Below are positions 1-8,600 of a stretch of DNA of 11,944 bases, one piece after another (position 1 is the stretch's first letter; every line of letters starts with the position of its first letter). Both the position numbers and the translations under genes were made by a program. The stretch is from an uncultured euryarchaeote (GTDB lineage Archaea > Thermoplasmatota > Poseidoniia > Poseidoniales > Thalassarchaeaceae). The notes below the pieces were generated by a model, which searched no databases, was not told the DNA's origin, and saw only the letters and a program-made list of their open reading frames with translations. The DNA is taken from assembly GCA_937897085.1 (NCBI GenBank), contig CALCOR010000168.1:1-11944 (forward strand), given 5' to 3'.

Positions 1-2599
1 CATCACCGTCGGTGTCCGGGCATCCGAAGCGGTCGTAGTGGGAGGTCCCTGCGACGTCTGGGCAGGCGTCGGGCTCCCACGCGCCCATGGTCTGGTTGTT
101 ACCGTATCCATCCTCATCACTATCGAGCCACTGGGTCGGTTCATCTGGGAAATCGTCATCGGTGTCCGCGACCCCATCACCATCCGCGTCCGGACAGCCG
201 ATGGTGGGCACTGTGCTGTTGCCCCACTGTGTTATGCAATCATCATCTGAGTTCGCGATGCCGTCACCATCGTCGTCGAGTTGGTACTGTGCACATCCCC
301 GCTCGTCAGGCACCCAACCCTCGAGTGTGGCGGGACATTCATCCTCACCGTTCCAGACACCGTCATTGTCGTCGTCGGGGAGCAGGTGCTTGGCATTGAC
401 TCCGACGCGGGCCCACGCCAATACTCGTGCATACAGACTGAGCCGGACGAACCCCATCTCGTCCCACTCCGTTTGCGCCGTGTCGTTGAGCATCCATTCC
501 AACAGTTGGATTCGTTCCTGAAGTTCCGTGGAATCGATGATCAGGTAATGATCATCCTGCACCGGCCACGTACCGTTCTCGCTGGCTGAGACAGACGGTT
601 GTACCGCTTGACCGCCACCGGCGAGCGCGTCCTGCACACCATGCGTCCAGTTGTCGACGATAGGTACGAGGTAGAGGTCCGGGGAGTCGAGCGCCACGCG
701 CATCTCAGTGAACCCGAGCAGGTCATCCTGCTGGCTGACGAAGTAGACGAGTTGGCTGCGCAACTCCTCTTCGAACCTGTAGCGTGCAGTGGAACCAACG
801 AAGAAGCCATCCGGGAACTGGCAGTCACTGCAGGTTAACAGCCGCTCCATCATCATCGGCACGGAGCGATTGTCCCAACGTCCTGCAACGTGAAACGGCT
901 CCTGGTTACATGAGGGATGGAGGTCCCCCCACTCCTTGATTCCGTCATTGTCAAGATTGGGAACCACCGACATCAGTTCGATCCCCGGCATGTCCCCAGA
1001 CTGCACCATTGTCGAGACTGAGGCGCCGGAGAGGAACCATCGCAGTTGAGCCATCGACAGTCCTCCGATGGTGCTCAGGCAGGATTCGGCGGCGCCACCG
1101 GCCATGACGAACAGGGAGGCGGGCATACGACCGATGGGTACCTCAAGGAGTTGCGAAGTCGTCTGAGTGCAGTTCAGGAGTCCATTTGTCGACCAGTTGG
1201 CCGTAGGGGAGGCTATGTGGTGTGGGACTCCATGAGTTATCGATCCGATGATGCCGCCATCGTCGCAGAGGGTGTTCGACATCAACGTGGTGGTCATGTT
1301 TTTGTGCGACATGGGGCGGCCGTCGGTGCTCGGCCAGTTCTCTTGCCAGCTGTCGATCATAGTTTCGCCCGTGATGTCTCCTTTCAACTGATGGAATGTC
1401 TCTGGCGACATGTGCACTGCGGTGCGGCCACGTATCTGGGCGAACGCCATTTTGGTTCCATCGGGAGACCACGCGACAGCCCTGACTCCGCGACTGCTGC
1501 CGCCACCACCGCTGAACGATCCGAATTCCGCTATTTCATCTGAATAGTTACTGATGTTAGCAACGTTATCGGGACTATCGTAGACGCGCACTTCGTCATC
1601 ACCGCCAGCGACAACGAAGTATGCACCTGTGGGGTCGAATGATATTGAATAGACGTCGCGAGAACTGTCAGTGAACCCGCCGACATGAGATGCGTTGCTG
1701 ACGTTGTATATGTTGACGCGATTGTCGAACGCCCCCGTGAGCAACCATCGACCGTCTGGGCTGAATGTGACACCGAGAGCATAATTGGACGTATGGTTGT
1801 TGAAATACATGTGTTCAGTTCCGTTGTTTGTCCAGAAGGTCTTCAACTCCCCTCCTGCGGCCAACCCGGCTACCAATCGGTCGTCTGGACTGACGTCGAC
1901 ACTCCAAACCGTTTGTCCAGGATCGAATGAGTAATTCCTCACCATGCTCCAGTTATCATTCGCCGAGAATTGTCGCAATTCCCCCTCGCCACCGCCGGTG
2001 AACAGGTAGGTGCCGTTGGATGACCATGCCACACTGGGCACATCGTCGGCATGCATGTTACTCAGGTTCTTCAGGAGAGTGGCAGTTTTGGTTGTCCAGT
2101 CCATCTCCAAAACCACCATCTGAGCGTGATTGTCGTCACCGTTGAAGTAAGCGCCAGCAGCAAGATAGGAGCCGTTTGGCGAGAACGCCAACCCCCTGAC
2201 GTATTCATCAGAGAAGGTGTACAGAGTTGCAACGGTTCCCCCGCCTGCTGTGTAGAGCATGACATCGCTCCCACCGCCTCCAGCCACGTGAACCGAGTCA
2301 GGAGCCCACGAGATGGCGCGGGAACTGCCGTCGTTGACATACAGAGATCTCGCCGAATCTTCCCAGTCTGTAATCGTCGCCCCGGCGAAATTCGGGCTAC
2401 CATCACCATCTGAATCCGGGCATCCTGCATAGCCGATGGTGCTGTTCCCCCAAGCGAACGGGCAGTCATCCACTGCGTCGTCGATTCCATCATTGTCACC
2501 ATCGACTGCGGAGGCGGTGATGGCGAGCATCGCGCTCGAGCACATGAGCATCAATACGAGCAGGACGGGCATGACCCGACGAGGCGTTCGCACCAGCAT
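1..2599 (-). CDS. Secreted WD40/YVTN-type beta-propeller protein with thrombospondin-3-like Ca-binding repeats (partial, runs off left edge)
   Basis: Starting from ATG at 2599, the minus strand is open for 866 codons to the window edge without a stop, so the C-terminus is missing. Residues 1-31 form a signal peptide: basic n-region with RTPRR, a Leu/Met/Val core, and an ITASA cleavage site before VDGDNDG. Residues 32-70 are Asp-rich thrombospondin-3-like Ca-binding sequence (DGDNDGIDD, PDSDGDG). Residues about 87-385 hold repeated propeller blades, with recurring segments such as AISWAPDS, LAFSPNGSYLAAG, VAWSSNGTYLFTGG, VTFSPDGRWLLTGAFD, ISFDPTGAYFVVAGGDD and VAWSPDGTKMAF. Residues about 385-735 match no family I know and contain several Cys, including CSDC near 588. 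From about 740 onward the Ca-binding repeats return (DDDNDGVWNGEDECP, DADGDGVADTDDD, DEPTQWLDSDEDGYG). The likely location is outside the cell, with binding or scaffolding as the probable role; no catalytic motif is seen. An in-frame ATG at 2572 would shorten the signal peptide and is less likely. The gene lies 59 bases after the peptidase stop and may be co-transcribed with it. Confidence 0.85.
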   Translation of the reverse strand, partial: MLVRTPRRVMPVLLVLMLMCSSAMLAITASAVDGDNDGIDDAVDDCPFAWGNSTIGYAGCPDSDGDGSPNFAGATITDWEDSARSLYVNDGSSRAISWAPDSVHVAGGGGSDVMLYTAGGGTVATLYTFSDEYVRGLAFSPNGSYLAAGAYFNGDDNHAQMVVLEMDWTTKTATLLKNLSNMHADDVPSVAWSSNGTYLFTGGGEGELRQFSANDNWSMVRNYSFDPGQTVWSVDVSPDDRLVAGLAAGGELKTFWTNNGTEHMYFNNHTSNYALGVTFSPDGRWLLTGAFDNRVNIYNVSNASHVGGFTDSSRDVYSISFDPTGAYFVVAGGDDEVRVYDSPDNVANISNYSDEIAEFGSFSGGGGSSRGVRAVAWSPDGTKMAFAQIRGRTAVHMSPETFHQLKGDITGETMIDSWQENWPSTDGRPMSHKNMTTTLMSNTLCDDGGIIGSITHGVPHHIASPTANWSTNGLLNCTQTTSQLLEVPIGRMPASLFVMAGGAAESCLSTIGGLSMAQLRWFLSGASVSTMVQSGDMPGIELMSVVPNLDNDGIKEWGDLHPSCNQEPFHVAGRWDNRSVPMMMERLLTCSDCQFPDGFFVGSTARYRFEEELRSQLVYFVSQQDDLLGFTEMRVALDSPDLYLVPIVDNWTHGVQDALAGGGQAVQPSVSASENGTWPVQDDHYLIIDSTELQERIQLLEWMLNDTAQTEWDEMGFVRLSLYARVLAWARVGVNAKHLLPDDDNDGVWNGEDECPATLEGWVPDERGCAQYQLDDDGDGIANSDDDCITQWGNSTVPTIGCPDADGDGVADTDDDFPDEPTQWLDSDEDGYGNNQTMGAWEPDACPDVAGTSHYDRFGCPDTDGD
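2..384 (-). repeat. C-terminal thrombospondin-3-like Ca-binding repeat array of the propeller protein (open at edge)
   Basis: From about residue 740 to the window edge the product is a run of Asp-rich units: DDDNDGVWNGEDECP, DDDGDGIANSDDDC, DADGDGVADTDDD, DSDEDGYGNN and finally a GCPDTDGD at the edge. Each unit pairs a DxDxDG-like loop with a Cys-Pro or Asp-Phe-Pro element, as in thrombospondin type-3 repeats, which bind calcium and often act as stiff spacers before a surface anchor. The array continues past the left edge, so its length is unknown. Confidence 0.75.
2390..2506 (-). repeat. N-terminal thrombospondin-3-like Ca-binding segment of the propeller protein
   Basis: This codes for residues 32 to about 70, directly after the signal peptide. 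Asp/Gly-rich loops (VDGDNDGIDD, GCPDSDGDG) surround a WGNST element and a paired Cys (DDCPF and AGCPD). The pattern DxDxDG is typical of thrombospondin type-3 calcium loops. The same element order (DDC, WGNST, GCPD, DGDG) recurs in the C-terminal region near 176-250. Confidence 0.7.
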
Positions 2600-2658
2600 T
2601 GAACTCGCCAAGGCAGATGTCCCCTCTTTGGCTCTGTCGCATCTCTGACTACGTCAGA
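2600..2658 (-). other. Intergenic gap between peptidase and propeller genes, with a small inverted repeat
   Basis: These 59 bases separate the peptidase stop (TAA, 2661-2659) from the ATG at 2599. Right after the stop lies a 6-bp inverted repeat, TCTGAC (2644-2649) and GTCAGA (2653-2658), with a 3-base loop. There is no T-run after it, so it is not a convincing terminator. A weak purine stretch (GGCGAG, about 6 bases before the ATG) could serve as a ribosome site. The short spacing favours a shared transcript. Confidence 0.45.
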
Positions 2659-5600
2659 TTAATCGATCTCGGACTCGGACGAGTTGAGTTCATCATCCTC
2701 AATAACAGCGGAATCCTCTGGCGCTTCATTATCCAACTCGTCGATGACATCGGACAAGTCGACCTCGTTGAGCAGGTCGAAATCAGCCTCATCGGTTGGC
2801 GGGGGGCCAATCGGTCCGATGCTTGAAGTCATCTTCATCGCCTCGATGTCATCCAACCCCTCGTAGTCCAGTTCCTCGTAGTCATCGAGGAACAGTTCCG
2901 GGTCAAGTGGTGTGCCAATCGGGTGGCTCTCGGGCCTGCGCTGCTGTCTGCGCTGCCAGAGGACGAGCAGCAGCAGCAAACCAGCGATGCTCGCCATGTT
3001 TGCCAGCGAGCCGGGTTCGCTCACCTTCGCTGTCATCGTGTTCTCGGGGGCGATGGCGTCTGCCTCAAGTTCGATCAGCTGTTTGTTCCCCGCCGGATCC
3101 GTGACCAGCAGGGATGCAGCCCAGTGACCGGGCCTGGCAATTTCCGAGATGTCGAACCGGATGGTCTGCTCCCCTGGGGACCCTCCAGTCACGCTGTGCT
3201 CGATCTCCCGCTCCCGCTCGATCACCAGCGACCAATCAACGATGTCGTCGTCTAGGAAGTCCACCCTGAGGATCAACTCGCAGTCGGCCAGCGGCTCAGG
3301 CCGGAACACAGAGGGCACAGGCTCGGGATCACACCGATTGATCTCCCACTCCAAGCGCGCTTCAGGGGCCCTGCGGTCAATCGTCATATTCTGTGCTCGC
3401 CAGCCGAGGTTGCCAGCGATGTCGGTGCTGCTGACATTGAGCAGCCACAGACCATCCACCCCGGGTAGGTCGATACGAATCGTGTAGGTCCCCACGTCTG
3501 CACAGGGAGCAGAAGCGGACTCGTCGGCGATACGAACGTGGACCTCAAGTCCCGGTTGACACTCTCCAGTGACCTCCATGGACCAACTGGGTGTATGCAC
3601 GCCGCGCGGGGGTGTGTCAATCGTCAGGTGAGGGGGTTGAGTGTCCAGATGGACCTCGAGCACGAACACGAACATGTGTTCGAGCGCAGAGATGTCGAAG
3701 CGAATGTGGTTGTCACCCTCCAACAATTGCACTGGGAGTGATATGTCACCGGCGTCAGGCCTGCCACTCGACACCGGGATCCAGGTCGTGTTGACCAAAC
3801 GACTCCACGTCCAAGCCTGGTCCGGACCGAGGTGCATGTCGGCGAACACCGTCGGTGTGTTCACAACGCCGCCATCCCAGTCGGCCGTCAGCGTGGGGAT
3901 GTAGATTTCAGGCGGCAGTTGGACGAGGATGCACTCGAGCACGGTGTTCGGGTCAGGGCCGAAGGACAGGTCGACAGCGTGGATGCAAATCTCGTGTTCT
4001 CCGGTGCTCTCAAGCACCAATGAAGCTGAGGAGGTGATCGTGTGCTGGGAGGTGACCTCGGTAGCTGCCAGACCGTCGATGAGGACCTGCACTCGCGCCG
4101 GCTCGGAGATGTTCCACTCGGCGACGAACTCATGGTGCAGCAAGGTGACGTTGTTCGCAGGTGAGAGCCAGCCCACCTCGGGCGAGGTGCGATCGAGCTC
4201 CAGAGTGAAGTTCTCGTGACCCCAGTTCTCCGCGAAGTCGAGCAACTCGACCTCCACCTGATACTCTCCATCGGGCAGTTGTGACTGGTTCACCTCGAAC
4301 TCGAAGGTGACGTGTGCCCACGGGTCTTGAGCGCGCGCTGATGTTGTTCCGCCTTCACGCACGTGGCCGCTGTTGTCTCCACCCCACGGAGGTGTCTGCT
4401 GGTACTCGCAATCGCGGTAGTGAGAGACCCCTGACTCATCCAGCAGGCGGACGCACATCCTCCGCGTGTCGAAAATCGATTCCAGATGCAGCAGCATCGG
4501 CCCAGTCCTCGCATTGAGAGCCCCGCTGAAGTCGCTGTCAATGCCATCGAACGGTGGCCACGCCCAACTCCCGTTCGGTGAATCTCCGGTCGTCTGCACG
4601 AACTTGACCTGCTTGTCAACCTGAGGAGGCAGATCATTGGTGGGCCCTATCTCGTCGTAGACGATATCGAACTCGAGTTGGTTCCAGTTTCCGGCCAGAT
4701 CCAGCGCATCGACCCCGAAGGTGTTCAATCCCACCCAACCCCAAGTGGTCGCATCGGCGGGATCACCCTCGACATTCGACCATTCGCTGTGATTCAGCGA
4801 CAGAGACAGATCAGCCATGCCACTCTCATCCACATAGTGCTCGATTCCATCAATCCATATGCGAGTGCCTACATCGGTCTGCACCGAGAGCCAGTCTGGG
4901 TTCGAGACATTCGTAAGCAGTGTCCAACCATACAGGATGATCGGGGGGGCGACAGTGTCGTACTCCACCATCAAGGTGGTCTGGTTCAGTTTGCCGAAGT
5001 TGTCCGATACATTCGCCCAGAAAGTGCGCCAGCCCTCGTCAGCAGGGAGTGTCAAGTTGACCCAAACAGCCCGCATCAGCGCCTCCTCGTAGAGGGTCGA
5101 GGTCGTCTCGTTCTTCCCCAAGGGGGTGTAGAGCCAGTCGTCGATGATGATCACCCGGTCGACGCTGACGCCATCCTCCAGCATCCACAGGCTGAACACA
5201 TGCCTTCCAGCCGCCTGCACCATGAAGGTCGCCACCTGGCTCTGGTTGTTCGCCCACCCGCTCGCTGCCCAGGCCCACTGACCATCCACCTGCGTCGCCT
5301 CGACCAATCCGAGCTGCTGGCCGTCGATTCCGTAACCGACCGAATCGCCGCTGAGGTCCGGCGCGCTCAAGCGCAGCCAAACATAGTATTGACCAGGGGA
5401 GTTAAAATCTATAGAGTAGTCCAAGCGTGAGCCAATGGTGATGTTCTCATCATCATCAGGCGTTGCGTTCATATGGCCAATTCCCGAGTATCCAGGAACT
5501 GAGTAGTTCTCTACCCATGTGTGGTTCGAGGGATCTCCGAGTGCAGTAGCCGTATAGGACTCCGCCTCGATCACCAACTTACCGGATGTCTCGGAGTAGT

Positions 5601-8600
5601 GTGTGCCATTGGCCAGGTTCGCGCCGCTGTTCCAGTGCTTCCATGAAGCGGTGAAGTCCCGGCTGCCGCTGGTGTACGACTCGACGCCCTCGACGGAGAT
5701 CGTCAGGTTGTCCCAGAGCATCGACGGGTCCCCCTCCAAGCTCAACGAGGACAGGTTGAACCCGTCGCCGATATCGCTGGTGGCGAGGTTGACCGGCAGT
5801 GTCGCATTGGTGCGCGTGCCATTGAGAGGGGTCGAGAAGGCCAGTTCTGGCGGATAGTCGAGCAGTTGGTAGTCGTATTCGAGCCTGATCTTGCCTCCGG
5901 ATGCAAGTTCGAGGACGACCCAACCGCGCCAGTCGCCCGGTTCAGCGGGCATGCCATAGTCGACGACGACGTCGAATGCTGTGACCGGCATCTGCCCAGC
6001 CAGCACGCTGCTGCCGTTGGGGAATCGGCTCTGGATGACTGTGCTGTTCAACTCGGTGAGATTGGTCACCGTGAGCAGGTCACCCGAGACGACGGTGCGC
6101 TTGAGCCAGAAGTTGGCCGAACCATTGGGAACGTCGAACCCATTGACCACCGCCCACCACGTTCCGTCATCCGGGTTCTCAATCGTGATTTCCTCGTCCG
6201 AGTTCCAACTGCCTGAGATATCGATCTGCTCGCTGCCCCAGTTGATGTTGCCATCACCGTTCTTGTCGTGGTAGAGTGCCAGATCCAAATCTGTGCGCGG
6301 CGCGCTCGAATCTATCTCGACGCGCAGCATCACCGCATCGTCGATCGTGAATTGGTGGCGATATGACGAGCTCGACCATCCACCTGGCGTGTCCTGCAGC
6401 GCGGTCTCGGTGGGCAGCAGGAACGGCTGCGTCCACCCGTAGCCGGTCACCGAGGCGATGTCCAACTTCATGGTCGAGCCGAAGGTCACCACTTCCTGAC
6501 CAGCGGCGTCATTCCAATCGCGCACGACGCGAGACAGCGTTCCGTCGATTGATGCCACATAGCCGACCGATATATTCAGCGGGTTGTCGTTGGTGTTCAC
6601 TCCGTGCATCGCCGAATGCAGCATCATCTGCTTCAATCCTGGTGTCGCTTCGGCCACCAGCACCTCGTGGCTGCTTCCTGTCGAGGTCTCCCAATCGTAG
6701 ATGCCGCTGCCGGCGTCCATGTTGCGTGATGACACCTCTGGCTCCAGATTCACGGGCCCGTACGCCGCCGGGTCATCGAGTTGGAACGGATGGCCGCGCT
6801 CCGACATCCAATGCACGTCGACGTCGGTGTAGCTGTTGTTCGGCCAATCGACATCGATGACGATCGCCCCATCACCGGACATGTTCTGCGGCCAGTCGAA
6901 TGAGAGGAACTTCCAGTCTCCCGATTCGGAGCGCCAACCCCAGCGCTGCGCCCCCTGCAACCAGGTCTCGGAGTAGAGCGTCTGGTTGCTGACGTTGCCG
7001 TCGATCGGCTTCGGGCGCAGGTCGAGTGGCCCTGGAGATGCGACGTTGACGACCACCGGCAGGGGCCAGTCGCGAATGAGGGTGCCATTGGCGGTGTATG
7101 TGGAAATGCGAATCTGCTCCTGCCGGATTCCGGGCAGGGCGTCCGAGGGCACATTTACGCGGCAGTTGATCCACCCACTGCCATTCGGGGTGAGTTGGAC
7201 CGAACTCGAGCACGGGCTCAACCAAGTCTCGTTGACATCGGGTCCGAACGCCGTCCAGTCAACCTCTATCGGCAGTGGTTCCTTGGTACCAGCCTGGGCT
7301 TCGTGCCTGTAGACTCCTAGGAGGATTCCGTCCTCTCCCCTTTCCAGCGGCCAACCAACGCGTGTCTCTGACTGCCCCGTCTGGTATGTGTGCGCCGACA
7401 GAGTGGCATATTCGTTGCCACCCTCCATCTCGTCCCCGTCTACGTATCCGTCACCATCGGTGTCGTTCCACCAGATACCGTCTCCGTCGACGTCGTGCCA
7501 ACTGAACAGTTCCACGTAGACCCGGTTCTCGGACTGTCGGTTCTGGTCGTTGTCGAATCCCTCGCCGTTCATCGCAGCCCGCGCCCTGATGAGTGAGGTG
7601 CCGTTGGGGAGGGTCAGGTTCGCATCACCGTCGATATGGATCGGGATGAAGATGTCCGGCCGCCCTCCCTGATAGCCGTCCCATCCGTCGCTGGCGTTGA
7701 CCACCCACGTGCTGTTCCAGTGCTGCAGTGGCTGCAACGTGCTCGGTTCCCAGACCACCGTGAGGTTGCTCCCCCCTGTACCGTTGAGAGTGAAGTTGGC
7801 CGCCGCCACATCTCCTGGCATCAGGATGTTGAGATTCGCCTCGCGATGCTGGCCATGATTGAATCCAGGCATCCAATAGGCGGGTGAGACGAGCAGAGTG
7901 TCGTTGGAGCCGTTGATGGAGGATACCGCTTGCGCGGCATCGAACCATCCTGCTCCCTGAACGAGCGGATCGTAGCCGCGGTCCTGCGCCGTTGACATGA
8001 TCACATCGCGCACCGTCTGCGAATCGGGGTAGACGCCCCAGCGTTGGAACCAGGCGTCGTAGACGAGCGCGGTCAAACCAGCAGCTACTGGCGTCGCAAG
8101 AGAGGTGCCAGCCCAGGTGGCGGTTGCCGAGTTGGCATTGCCCACCTCGTTCAGTGTTCTGTCACCTGTCGCTGACCATCCGACGGCAACGATGTCCGGG
8201 TCGAGTCGGCCCACCGAGTTCGGTCCACGATTAGACCATGCCGCGGTGTCACCCCATGTACCACCATGCGGTTCACCGACCAGACTGGAGAACGCTCCCA
8301 CAGAGAGCACGCCATGGGCGCCTCCGGGAGAGACGACGGTTCCGTAACCGTGCCCACCATTGCCCAGTGCTACGGTGTAGAGCGTCTCGGGAGAATGGAC
8401 GCGGGTCAGCCAGTCGACGTACAGCGACATGTAGTCCGTGCCATCGTTGTGGATGTTCGACCAGCCGAAGGAGAATGAGCCAATCTGCGCCTCATCCCCT
8501 GTGGAAACGTTTCCGTCATATCCCTCAGCGACGAAGCGCCACGAATCAAGGAACGAGCCGCCTGCATAGACGTCCGCCACTGCAATCAGTTGCGCCCCGG

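Noticed and set aside
1..384. Regularly spaced short repeats resembling a CRISPR array or microsatellite
   Set aside because: The repeats follow codon periodicity (GAC/GAT-GGT units) and encode Asp-rich Ca loops; spacers are not unique sequences of constant length.
1046..1543. Plus-strand frame of 165 codons and its minus-strand counterpart at 1143-1472
   Set aside because: Both are out of frame with the continuous 866-codon propeller gene on the minus strand, which covers this region without a stop.
2071..2502. Minus-strand frame of 143 codons near the start of the propeller gene
   Set aside because: It is shifted relative to the frame that encodes the signal peptide, Ca loops and propeller blades, and its product has no sensible features.
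2536..2599. Possible lipoprotein signal (LMLMC) in the propeller protein
   Set aside because: The residue before Cys is Met rather than Gly or Ala, and a better cleavage site (ITASA) follows.
4678..5430. Plus-strand open frame of 250 codons
   Set aside because: It lies antisense to the peptidase, whose frame has recognisable domains there. The translation has no recognisable motif and is a composition artefact.
6363..6860. Plus-strand Arg/Ser-rich frame of 165 codons
   Set aside because: Arg/Ser/Pro-rich translations are typical of an antisense frame in GC-rich coding DNA. The minus strand encodes the peptidase here.
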